The translations under genes and the position numbers were made by a program. The notes below the pieces were generated by a model. That model saw only the letters and a program-made list of their open reading frames with translations, was not told where the DNA came from and did not search any database. This document shows, in pieces, positions 6,658 through 12,834 of a DNA stretch of 19,388 nucleotides (the stretch's first letter is position 1; every line of letters starts with the position of its first letter). Origin of the DNA: CAYLPU01 sp964385635. GTDB lineage: Bacteria > Chloroflexota > Anaerolineae > B4-G1. The stretch covers positions 1 to 19,388 of the forward strand of contig CAYLPU010000098.1 of the NCBI GenBank assembly GCA_964385635.1, given 5' to 3'.

Positions 6658-7887
6658 ATGGCTCTACTGGGAAAAGCGACAGACGCGGATTGGGGATTGC
6701 GGATTGCGGAGGATAATCCGAAATCCGAAATCAAAAAGTATGCTCAGCCTGACCTGCGGGTAGTGGTCTTCAAAATGGCAGACCACGAATACGTGATAGA
6801 TGTGGCCATGGTGCAGGAGATCATCCGGCCCACCGATCCTGCGGCTGATCCCAGGACAGGCCTGATGCACGTGGATGGCGCGCCGGAGTGCATTGAGGGG
6901 GTGGTCAAACGGCGGGGACGCATCGTGCCAGTTGTGGACCTACGCAAGCACCTGGGCCTGGGCGTGAGCCCGCCGACGGCCGAGACCTGCGTGATCATCG
7001 CCAGGCTGCCGGTCGGCCCGGTGGGTTTTTTGGTGGACTCGGCGTCCGAACTGGCTTGGGTGAAGACGCACGACTTTGAAGTGCCTTCGCCGGTCATGGC
7101 CGGCGTTGACGGTAAGCTATGCAGCGACTATCTCCAGGGCATGGCCCACCTGGGTGACCGGTTGCTCGTGATGCTCGATCTGGAGCGATTGCTCACACCG
7201 GGCGAGCAGCGCGAGTTGGGTGAGTTGGACGCCTATGACCAGGCGGCTGTCTCTCAGCGGGAAACCAGGGGGCACGGTCGGAGACCGGCCCCAGCGCAGG
7301 GAACGCTTGAGACTCTATTCTCCGGCGAGGTGGATGCCGAGGCGGCAGAGGCGGAGCAGGAACGGGCACGCGCCGATCCTTCGACAGGCTCAGGACACCG
7401 CCTGCGCAGTCTGGTAACGTTTGAACTGAGCGGCGAATTATACGGCGTCCCTGTCACCGATGTGGCCGAGATCCGCGAACCGCCAGCGATCATGCCCTTG
7501 CCGAACGTGGAGCCGCACGTCCTCGGGCTGATCAATCTGCGTGGGGTTGTGCTGCCGGTGATTGACCTGCGTCGAAAATTTGGCTTCAACGGGTTCGTAG
7601 TGGCGACTTCAGTCGTTTCTTCCGCTTCAACAACGACTGAAGTCGTTACTACAGGCCATCGAGATAATCGGCTGATTGTCCTCAAGGGGCCGGGCTATCC
7701 GGTGGCCCTGTGGGTGGACAGCGTGCGCGGCCTGGCGCGGCTGCCCCAGGCCGACTTTCAGCCTGCCCCGCCGGGCGTGGCCCGGATTGACCCGGAATAC
7801 TACGATCAGGTGGTCATGCTGGACGGACGGATGCTGATCGAATTGGACGTTCAGAGGCTGTTGGCGGACACTGGATGTGAGACGTGA
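6658..7887 (+). CDS. cheW: Tandem two-domain CheW adaptor
   Basis: CheW links receptor tips to CheA. This 409-residue protein has two CheW domains: about 33-185 (GVVKRRGRIVPVVDLRKHLG, VGFLVDSASEL) and about 249-405 (LGLINLRGVVLPVIDLRRKFG, VALWVDSVRGL), joined by a charged linker. Single CheW proteins are about 160 residues, so this is a true fusion. It starts six bases after the receptor stop, with AAGGTG about eight bases upstream, which suggests translational coupling. Three stretches look repeat-derived: residues 11-25 (heptamer array 6689-6731), about 241-246 (7378-7396) and 314-332 (palindrome 7597-7652). The last lies exactly in the loop between VIDLRRKFG and the RLIVLKG strand, which is short in normal CheW. 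Its last codons and TGA stop are made by a GTGAAAC-type array. Confidence 0.94.
   Translation: MALLGKATDADWGLRIAEDNPKSEIKKYAQPDLRVVVFKMADHEYVIDVAMVQEIIRPTDPAADPRTGLMHVDGAPECIEGVVKRRGRIVPVVDLRKHLGLGVSPPTAETCVIIARLPVGPVGFLVDSASELAWVKTHDFEVPSPVMAGVDGKLCSDYLQGMAHLGDRLLVMLDLERLLTPGEQRELGELDAYDQAAVSQRETRGHGRRPAPAQGTLETLFSGEVDAEAAEAEQERARADPSTGSGHRLRSLVTFELSGELYGVPVTDVAEIREPPAIMPLPNVEPHVLGLINLRGVVLPVIDLRRKFGFNGFVVATSVVSSASTTTEVVTTGHRDNRLIVLKGPGYPVALWVDSVRGLARLPQADFQPAPPGVARIDPEYYDQVVMLDGRMLIELDVQRLLADTGCET
6689..6731 (+). repeat. Inverted heptamer array at the 5' end of cheW
   Basis: ATTGGGG, ATTGCGG, ATTGCGG, an 8-base centre AGGATAAT, then CCGAAAT, CCGAAAT. It is translated as residues 11-25 of CheW (DWGLRIAEDNPKSEI). 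If the true start were an undetected codon downstream, for example near the start of the CheW fold at residue 33, this array would be intergenic like the copies at 2790 and 4550. Confidence 0.85.
7378..7396 (+). repeat. Short repeat-like segment in the CheW linker
   Basis: CCTTCGACAGGCTCAGGAC closely resembles a short sequence found as an interspersed repeat in many bacterial genomes (from memory, not checked here). It is read in frame in the linker between the two CheW domains (PSTGSG). A weaker look-alike, CCCCGGCCGGCTCAGGATG, occurs in cheB near 8712. Only this single good copy is in the window. Confidence 0.4.
7597..7652 (+). repeat. Double palindrome inside the cheW coding sequence
   Basis: Arms 7597-7617 and 7632-7652 are inverted repeats matching at 19 of 21 positions. 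Each arm also contains its own palindrome, AACGACTGAAGTCGTT on the right and a version with one changed outer base pair on the left, so the DNA can fold as one long hairpin or two small ones. It is read in frame as CheW residues 314-332. Confidence 0.8.
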
Positions 7888-7911
7888 GGCGTGAAACGTG
7901 AAACGTCAAAC
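7877..7911 (+). repeat. GTGAAAC-type heptamer array, cheW-cheB junction
   Basis: Five consecutive units: GTGAGAC, GTGAGGC, GTGAAAC, GTGAAAC, GTCAAAC. The cheW stop codon TGA (7885-7887) is in the second unit. The array ends ten bases before the AAAGGAG ribosome-binding site of cheB. It is the counterpart of the array at 2378-2408. Confidence 0.85.
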
Positions 7912-7935
7912 GCGAGGTGCAAAGGAGCCCTGGAT

Positions 7936-9063
7936 TTGAAGAAGATCCGCGTGCTGGTGGTAGACGATTCGCTCTTCCTGCGCCGCAATTTGCCACGTAT
8001 TCTCGAAAGCGACCCGGAGATTGAGGTAGTGGGTACCGCTGCGGATGGGGCCGAGGGTTTGCAGAAGGTCAAAGAATTGCGGCCGGACGTGGTGACGCTG
8101 GACTTGATGATGCCGGTGATGGATGGGCTGACGGCGCTCAAGCACATCATGCGCGAAGCCCCAACCTCGGTCGTGATCGTGAGCGCTACCTCCCGTGAGG
8201 GAGCGCGAGTAACACTGGAGGCACTGGCTCTGGGCGCGATTGACTTCGTGACCAAACCTTCCGGCCCAGTCTCGCTCGACATTCACACAGTACGCGGCGA
8301 GTTGGTGGAGAAGATCAGGACCGCCTATGCCAGCAAGATCAAAATCGCAGCCGGTGTAGACGTAACTCGCGACAGGTTCCGGGCCATTGTCCAGGACCTG
8401 ACACAAGACCTGACAGGTTTTCCGAAACCTGTCAGGTCTGTGGTCGGTGGTCGTTTCCAGAGAAGGTTGATCGCCATCGCTGCCTCGACCGGCGGCCCGA
8501 TGGCGCTCCAGCACTTACTGACGCGCCTGCCGGCCGACCTCAACGCTGGGCTGGTCGTTGTAGTGCACATTGCCGTCGGGTTCACCCACGCGCTGGTCGA
8601 CCGGCTGGACGAACTGTCGCAGATCACCGTCCGCGAGGCCGAGGATTGTGCGCCGATCACACCCGGCGTGGCGCTGGTCTCACCGGCGGGAGTTCACCTG
8701 ACAGTGGCCCGATCCCCGGCCGGCTCAGGATGCCGCGCGAGCGTCGGCCTGGTGGCGCGGTTGAGATCCGAGCCGTCCGACACGTTACACCGTCCCTCAG
8801 CGAATGTGCTGTTCCACTCGATTGCCAACTGCTGCGCGGCCGAGACCTGCGGAGTGATCCTCACCGGCATGGGCGATGACGGTGCGCTGGGTCTGCGCGC
8901 TATCCACGAGGGGGGAGGGTACACGGTGGCGCAGGACGAAGCCACATCAGTAGTCTACGGCATGCCCCGCCGGGCGGTGGAACTGGGCGGGGTGGACATC
9001 TCATTGCCTCTCGACCAGATCGCGGCAGAGATCATCCGTGCTACTGCAGATGTGGGGCGGTGA
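7936..9063 (+). CDS. cheB: Protein-glutamate methylesterase CheB
   Basis: CheB removes methyl groups from receptor glutamates (and may deamidate glutamines) when phosphorylated by CheA, giving negative feedback. The 375-residue product has a receiver domain (about 3-125; D10-D11, phospho-acceptor D56 in VTLDLMMP, K107 in FVTKPSG), a linker (about 126-176) and the methylesterase domain (about 177-370) with catalytic S184 in AASTGGPMA, H211 in VVVVHIAVGF and D315 in LTGMGDDGALG. I place the start at TTG 7936 because AAAGGAG (7921-7927) lies eight bases ahead; a GTG at 7891 is possible but sits in the heptamer array and would add unlike residues. Linker residues 157-168 are encoded by a perfect 15-bp inverted repeat. 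It is the last gene of the operon and ends seven bases from a convergent gene remnant, with no terminator seen between. Confidence 0.95.
   Translation: MKKIRVLVVDDSLFLRRNLPRILESDPEIEVVGTAADGAEGLQKVKELRPDVVTLDLMMPVMDGLTALKHIMREAPTSVVIVSATSREGARVTLEALALGAIDFVTKPSGPVSLDIHTVRGELVEKIRTAYASKIKIAAGVDVTRDRFRAIVQDLTQDLTGFPKPVRSVVGGRFQRRLIAIAASTGGPMALQHLLTRLPADLNAGLVVVVHIAVGFTHALVDRLDELSQITVREAEDCAPITPGVALVSPAGVHLTVARSPAGSGCRASVGLVARLRSEPSDTLHRPSANVLFHSIANCCAAETCGVILTGMGDDGALGLRAIHEGGGYTVAQDEATSVVYGMPRRAVELGGVDISLPLDQIAAEIIRATADVGR
8406..8439 (+). repeat. Perfect palindrome inside cheB (AGACCTGACAGGTTT family)
   Basis: Perfect inverted arms AGACCTGACAGGTTT (8406-8420) and its complement (8425-8439) are separated by four bases. 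A partial extra copy, GACCTGACAC, lies just before (8395-8404). It is read in frame in the CheB interdomain linker. The same 15-bp arms recur at 14406-14501, 82 bp apart at their outer-loop edges rather than four. Confidence 0.88.
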
Positions 9064-9070
9064 GGGTCGG

Positions 9071-9445
9071 TCAGGTGACCGGCGACCGGCGACGACGATA
9101 GAGCAAGACTCCTACCATCCCCAACGGCAACACCAACGCGGAGAAGGGGCAGAGTCCGCCGGACGGTTCTTCCTCGACAGGAACGGCTGGCGGGGTTTCT
9201 CCGGGCGGCGGCTGTGCCTCGCCGGTGACAAGACCGATGTCATCCACCCAGAGAGTCCCTTCGTTGCGGGTCTCACCCGCGCCGAGGCTGAATCCGAAGC
9301 CGGTCGCCCGCGCCGGGTCCAACTCGGTTAGCCCGCCCTCATTTGCCCACTCCGCCCGGACGAGGTCCGCCCACGGGAAGACAAACTGGCCCCATCCCTC
9401 TGTGCTCTCAAAACGAAATGCCCCACCCGATAGGGTAGGGCAGTA
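9071..9445 (-). pseudogene. 3' remnant of a surface protein with a carbohydrate-binding-like domain and C-terminal anchor
   Basis: The frame runs from the 3' edge of tRNA-Tyr to TGA at 9071-9073. The readable part has WGQFVFPWADL, GGLTELDPARATGF and TLWVDDIGL, a beta-sandwich pattern like CBM11/CIA30-type carbohydrate-binding domains. A Pro/Glu-rich stretch (PPPGETPPAVPVEEE) follows, then CPFSALVLPLGMVGVLLYRR, a Cys, hydrophobic helix and Arg cluster as in C-terminal sorting signals. No start codon or ribosome-binding site lies in this segment. Extending the frame upstream gives only translated tRNA. So it looks like the last 120 or so codons of a larger secreted protein whose front was lost. 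Domain naming is tentative; the C-terminal anchor pattern is clear. It converges on cheB with a seven-base gap. Confidence 0.65.
9409..9442 (-). terminator. Rho-independent terminator for the tRNA pair
   Basis: On the - strand a perfect-length 10-bp stem (TGCCCTACCC with GGGTGGGGCA, one G-T pair) closes a TATC loop and is followed by TTTCGTTTT. It starts seven bases after the tRNA-Tyr 3' end, where a tRNA transcript would be expected to end. It also lies in the open frame of the gene remnant, so it may be derived from that sequence. Confidence 0.65.
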
Positions 9446-9448
9446 AGG

Positions 9449-9530
9449 TGGGCCGGGAAGGACTCGAACCTTCGAAGGCTGTGCCAGCGGATTTACAGTC
9501 CGCCCCCTTTGCCGCTCGGGACACCGACCC
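9449..9530 (-). tRNA. tRNA-Tyr (anticodon GTA)
   Basis: On the - strand the acceptor 5' arm GGGTCGG pairs with CCGGCCC, with discriminator A. The anticodon stem GCGGA/TCCGC closes the loop CTGTAAA, giving GTA (bases 9494-9496). There is a long variable arm (GGC-ACA-GCC) as in bacterial Tyr, Leu and Ser tRNAs, and a T arm GAAGG-TTCGAGT-CCTTC. CCA is not encoded in full (ACC then T). It is the second gene of a two-tRNA unit. Confidence 0.96.
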
Positions 9531-9619
9531 ATCTAGCAGTTGGCTGCTAGCGGCCAACCGTCAGCCAACTTCTTCCCCGCTTGCCTGACGACCAGCCGCA
9601 AACAGCAAACCATCGCTCA
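9531..9619 (-). other. Spacer between the two tRNA genes
   Basis: This 89-bp spacer has no gene. It contains small complementary segments around 9540-9575 (TTGGCTG and CAGCCAA) that could fold during processing of a joint precursor RNA. Confidence 0.4.
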
Positions 9620-9692
9620 AGCCGGCGATGGGACTCGAACCCATGATCTACTGATTACAAGTCAGTTGCTCTGCCGCTTGAGCTACGCCGGC
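9620..9692 (-). tRNA. tRNA-Thr (anticodon TGT)
   Basis: On the - strand the acceptor arm GCCGGCG pairs with CGCCGGC, with discriminator T. The D arm begins TAGCTC, the anticodon stem ACTGA/TCAGT closes the loop CTTGTAA giving TGT (bases 9657-9659), and the T arm is ATGGG-TTCGAGT-CCCAT. CCA is not encoded. It lies directly behind a strong promoter and is followed by tRNA-Tyr. Confidence 0.96.
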
Positions 9693-9700
9693 GCAATCAC

Positions 9701-9728
9701 ATTATACCACAATCAATCCGATGGTCAA
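9701..9728 (-). promoter_or_regulatory. Sigma70-type promoter of the tRNA-Thr/tRNA-Tyr unit
   Basis: On the - strand TTGACC (9728-9723) and a perfect TATAAT (9706-9701) are separated by 16 bp. Transcription would start near 9694, only a few bases ahead of the mature tRNA-Thr 5' end. Confidence 0.85.
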
Positions 9729-9828
9729 GATTTTCAACCCCTGCAAAAGGGGCGATTTTTGACGCAGAGGCGCAGAGATTCTTAAGCGGCGCTTCAGTAT
9801 TTGAAGACATCGGGGTGTTTGACTGAGA

Positions 9829-9981
9829 GTAAGCGTTCCCCCCTCCCTCCCAGGGAGGGGCAGGGGGAGGGTAAAGTCTGCAAAACTGGCGAAAGAGCTC
9901 GTAAATTCAGTCTTTTTCGAGAGAAATCTCCACCCTCACCCCAACCCTCTCCCTGCCAGGGAGAGGGGGCTGAACGCTTAC
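9829..9981. repeat. 153-bp element with terminal inverted repeats and two inner hairpins
   Basis: The ends are a perfect 10-bp inverted repeat (GTAAGCGTTC at 9829-9838, complement at 9972-9981). Just inside each end is a C/G-rich hairpin: CCCTCCCT with AGGGAGGG near 9841-9858, and CCTCTCCCTGCCAGGGAGAG near 9946-9966. The centre is unrelated and AT-richer. There is no gene. Structure and size fit a non-autonomous miniature element. It lies 28 bp beyond the stop of the leftward SH3b/TIM-barrel gene and could also end its transcript. Confidence 0.7.
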
Positions 9982-10009
9982 GAGTCAAGTATGCGTCGCG
10001 GGACGCCGC

Positions 10010-12802
10010 CTAACGCCGCCAGCGGTAATCGTGGTCCAGCGCTTTCCTGATGTCCTCGTGTAGCCTCCCCAGGCGCTCAATCGCCCAGGCGTCGCCTGTC
10101 CAACGGTAGAGCAACAGGCAGTGGATCTGTTGGGCATGGGGGGTGCTGTTCCAGCGCTGAATCTCCGCGTAGGCTGCTTGCACCCAGCCCCTGTCCTTGT
10201 CCACCCAGCCAACCTTACGTTCCTCATTCGAATTGCGTGGCTGGTGCTCCAACGCCACCCAATGGTTTGTCTCGGTGATGTAGATCGGGCGGTCGCGCCA
10301 TTTCTTCGGGATAGCCTCCGCAAAGGCCCGGTAGGCCTGGAAATCGTAGTGGTGCTCCTTGGGCGTGCCTGGCTGTAGGAACTGGTCCTGGAAGACGGTT
10401 GGCTTGGTGATCAAGCCGACGTCGAGCCAATGTGTGTAAGTGTGCAGCGTAATGCCATCCAGATCGTCAATGTAACTGAGCATCTCCTTGAAGTACTCCA
10501 GCGGGCGGTTGCGCTGGTTGCCCGACAGCTTCCAGGGGTAGGTGTTATAGGGGTCGACCGCGCCGGGCACGACGATGGCCTCTGGCTGCACCTCCTTGAT
10601 GCGCTGGCGGGCCAGGTTGAACGCTTCGGCGTACATCTGCGGGGTGATGTGCTCGATCGGGTTCTCGGCCCCGCCGGGATGCTCGCGCACGTTGTTCTGC
10701 TCGTTACCGATGATCCAGATGTGGGCCCCCTGGGAATTCTGAACGTAGCGGGCGCAGGCGTGAGCGAAGTCGGCATACCTGGCGCGAACCGGCAGCGTGC
10801 CGCTCGGCTCGTAACTGTGGTTGAGGCGCACGATGACGCCGTAACCGCTGTGGGACCACGGGGTGTAGTCGTGACCGCCACCGTGATGGAGGTCAGCGCC
10901 TATCGCCTCGGTGAAGAGCACCCAGCCGGTCTTGTGTTTGTTTTGGAAGAGGGAGCGAAAATCGGCTGGGGTGGTGGCGCCGGCGGCGTGGATGCCGAAG
11001 ATCCAGGCGCACTCCCCCTGAGGCAGGCCGGTGTCGCTCACCGGCTTCCGCTTGTCGGCCAGTTGCTTGGCCCGTACGTACAGCCCGTTCACGTACCCCT
11101 CGCGCAGACTGGGGGTGCGGATGTGGATCCACTGGTCCTTCCCTATCTTGCCCTCCACTTTCTTGGGGTTTTCACGCACCTCCAACACAGTCTTGTTCAC
11201 CACGCGCCAGATAGGGGAGTGCATCCCCGGCCCACGCCGCACGTTCAGCCCGGCAGCGCTGCGGACGACCAGGTGGGGAATCGGGGCACCGATATCTTCC
11301 TCCTTGTGGAGGCACAAGTACCAGGCCGCGACGAAGCCCTCAATATTGTCAAGGGTGCGGACGTGGAGCCACTGGTTCTCCTGCCCTACCTTTGCCCGCG
11401 TGTTCTTTTCCGATTCCAGAGATTCCATCACGCTCCCATCATCCACCTGCGTGATGGGAGGCCGTTTGGTGGACGGGGTCGGCCGCACGTTCAAGAAACC
11501 CACCTCCGGGCTAACCACTTCCACCTGCACGCCAGCCACAACCGGTTCCTCGTGAAGACGCAGGTACCAGGCCGCGACGAAGCCCTCGATATTGTCAGAG
11601 GTGCGGACGTGGAGCCATTGGCCTTCCTGCCCCACCTTCGTCCGCACGTTCGCCTCCGGTTCCAGAGCATCCAGCACCGCCCCGTCACCAACCCGCGTGA
11701 TGGGAGGCTGTTCGGTGGACGGGGTCGGGCGGACGTTCAGGAAGCCCACCTCCGGGCTTACCACCTCCACCTGCACGCCAGAATCGACGGCCTCCTCGTG
11801 GAGATGGAGATACCAGGCCGCGACGTAACCCTTGATGTCTTCGGGAGTACGGACGTGGAGCCACTGGCCTTCCTGCCCCACCTTCGCCCGCACGTCTGCC
11901 CCCGACTCCAGGGCGTCCAGCACTGTTCCATCGTCTACCAGTGTGATTGGAGGCCGATCGGTGGAAGGGGTGGGGCGGACGTTCAGGAAGCCCGCCTCTG
12001 GGCTAATTACCTTCACCTGTATGCTGGTCGGGACACTCCTGGTGACCTGGCCCAGTGGGCAGGCACGGATGAGCGGCAGGAGGTCGTCGTTGATCGCGGC
12101 AGCGGTGAAGATGCTGAAAAACGTCGGGCGGTGCGCCGCCAGCCGGTCGAGCCAGACCTGGAACTCCCCGGGACTCATGCGCACGTGACCGTACTCGTCG
12201 TGGTAAGGGCCCAATACCGGATACAGCGGCGGGCGGTAGCCCCAACGACGGCACCAGTACTCGTAGTGGCCGTAGGTCCACTCGTCAATCACGCGCTGTG
12301 CCTGCTGGTCGGGGGGAACACTGCTTTCGGGCGTGAAGAAGGTGCCGTAGGACATCGGCATCAAACCGCCCTTGCAAAACCCGTTCATCTGGTCGTAGGG
12401 CAGGCCACGATGCAGAGAGATGTTGGGGAAGGAGCAGTTGTACAGTTTGTTCAGGTCGAGTCCGGCGACGCGGAGGTATTGGCCCAGTTGGGTGGCCTGT
12501 TCAAAGCGATTGCGGCACCGGTCTGCCTCGGTGTCGAATACAAAGCCCTGGAAGCCATCCTGGAAGGCCCCCACGACGACCTGGGCCTCCGCCTGGGGAT
12601 CATCCAGCAGCAGATACACCCATGCGAAAGGGATCACACCCGCTGCCGCGATGCTCTGGGCGGCCTGGGCCGTTCCAGGGTAGTAGGTCGCGCCCTGCCC
12701 GACCTTGTATATGATGTGAGTCGCGCCCATTTTGGGAGCGATCCTGATCGCCCGGGCCAGTTCCTTCTTGCCACGGGTCCATAACCCTTTGCCGTTTAAC
12801 AT
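10010..12802 (-). CDS. Two TIM-barrel-like regions flanking four SH3b domains
   Basis: This 930-residue protein starts at ATG 12802, with AAGGAG ten bases before it; the longer frame has no such site. The N-terminal region (about 1-255) resembles a glycoside-hydrolase TIM barrel, with acidic FVFDTEAD (D90, E92) after a strand. Four bacterial SH3b domains follow (about 261-335, 343-418, 425-500, 508-578), each with LNVR-P and WLHVRT or WIHIRT motifs. The first three are near-identical 82-residue units. The C-terminal region (about 595-930) looks like a clan-A hydrolase barrel, with IIGNEQNN (E701, acid/base position) and YITETNHW (E844, nucleophile position). SH3b domains usually bind cell wall or polysaccharide. 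Oddly, no signal peptide or membrane segment is seen. It is the last gene of an apparent epimerase-mpg operon. The substrate is unknown; catalytic assignment is inference. Confidence 0.85.
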   Translation of the reverse strand: MLNGKGLWTRGKKELARAIRIAPKMGATHIIYKVGQGATYYPGTAQAAQSIAAAGVIPFAWVYLLLDDPQAEAQVVVGAFQDGFQGFVFDTEADRCRNRFEQATQLGQYLRVAGLDLNKLYNCSFPNISLHRGLPYDQMNGFCKGGLMPMSYGTFFTPESSVPPDQQAQRVIDEWTYGHYEYWCRRWGYRPPLYPVLGPYHDEYGHVRMSPGEFQVWLDRLAAHRPTFFSIFTAAAINDDLLPLIRACPLGQVTRSVPTSIQVKVISPEAGFLNVRPTPSTDRPPITLVDDGTVLDALESGADVRAKVGQEGQWLHVRTPEDIKGYVAAWYLHLHEEAVDSGVQVEVVSPEVGFLNVRPTPSTEQPPITRVGDGAVLDALEPEANVRTKVGQEGQWLHVRTSDNIEGFVAAWYLRLHEEPVVAGVQVEVVSPEVGFLNVRPTPSTKRPPITQVDDGSVMESLESEKNTRAKVGQENQWLHVRTLDNIEGFVAAWYLCLHKEEDIGAPIPHLVVRSAAGLNVRRGPGMHSPIWRVVNKTVLEVRENPKKVEGKIGKDQWIHIRTPSLREGYVNGLYVRAKQLADKRKPVSDTGLPQGECAWIFGIHAAGATTPADFRSLFQNKHKTGWVLFTEAIGADLHHGGGHDYTPWSHSGYGVIVRLNHSYEPSGTLPVRARYADFAHACARYVQNSQGAHIWIIGNEQNNVREHPGGAENPIEHITPQMYAEAFNLARQRIKEVQPEAIVVPGAVDPYNTYPWKLSGNQRNRPLEYFKEMLSYIDDLDGITLHTYTHWLDVGLITKPTVFQDQFLQPGTPKEHHYDFQAYRAFAEAIPKKWRDRPIYITETNHWVALEHQPRNSNEERKVGWVDKDRGWVQAAYAEIQRWNSTPHAQQIHCLLLYRWTGDAWAIERLGRLHEDIRKALDHDYRWRR
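11285..12022 (-). repeat. Three 246-bp tandem units encoding SH3b domains
   Basis: Three in-frame units of 246 bp (82 codons) encode closely similar SH3b domains of the 930-residue protein. Shared strings include GFLNVRPTPST, KVGQE and AAWYL. High similarity at the DNA level suggests recent duplication or gene conversion. The fourth SH3b domain is clearly diverged. Confidence 0.85.
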
Positions 12803-12834
12803 CGCTGTTCTCCTTTTCCTATTGTGATCTCCCA

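Noticed and set aside
9446..9532. N-terminal extension of the surface-protein remnant to a Met at 9532
   Set aside because: The extension (RQRGRTVNPLAQPSKVRVL) is translated tRNA-Tyr, so it cannot be the real start.
9734..9760. CCCCTGCAAAAGGGGCGATTTTT as a rightward terminator
   Set aside because: The stem is only five bp and no rightward gene lies ahead of it; it sits upstream of the leftward tRNA promoter.
9540..9785. Small + strand frame containing AGDGTRTHDLL
   Set aside because: This peptide is the translated complement of tRNA-Thr and is a well-known false gene in annotations.
10430..12784. A 784-codon open frame on the + strand opposite the SH3b/barrel gene
   Set aside because: It is antisense to a gene with clear domains, repeats and a good ribosome-binding site. 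Its residues show no recognisable family and only mirror the codon bias of the real gene.
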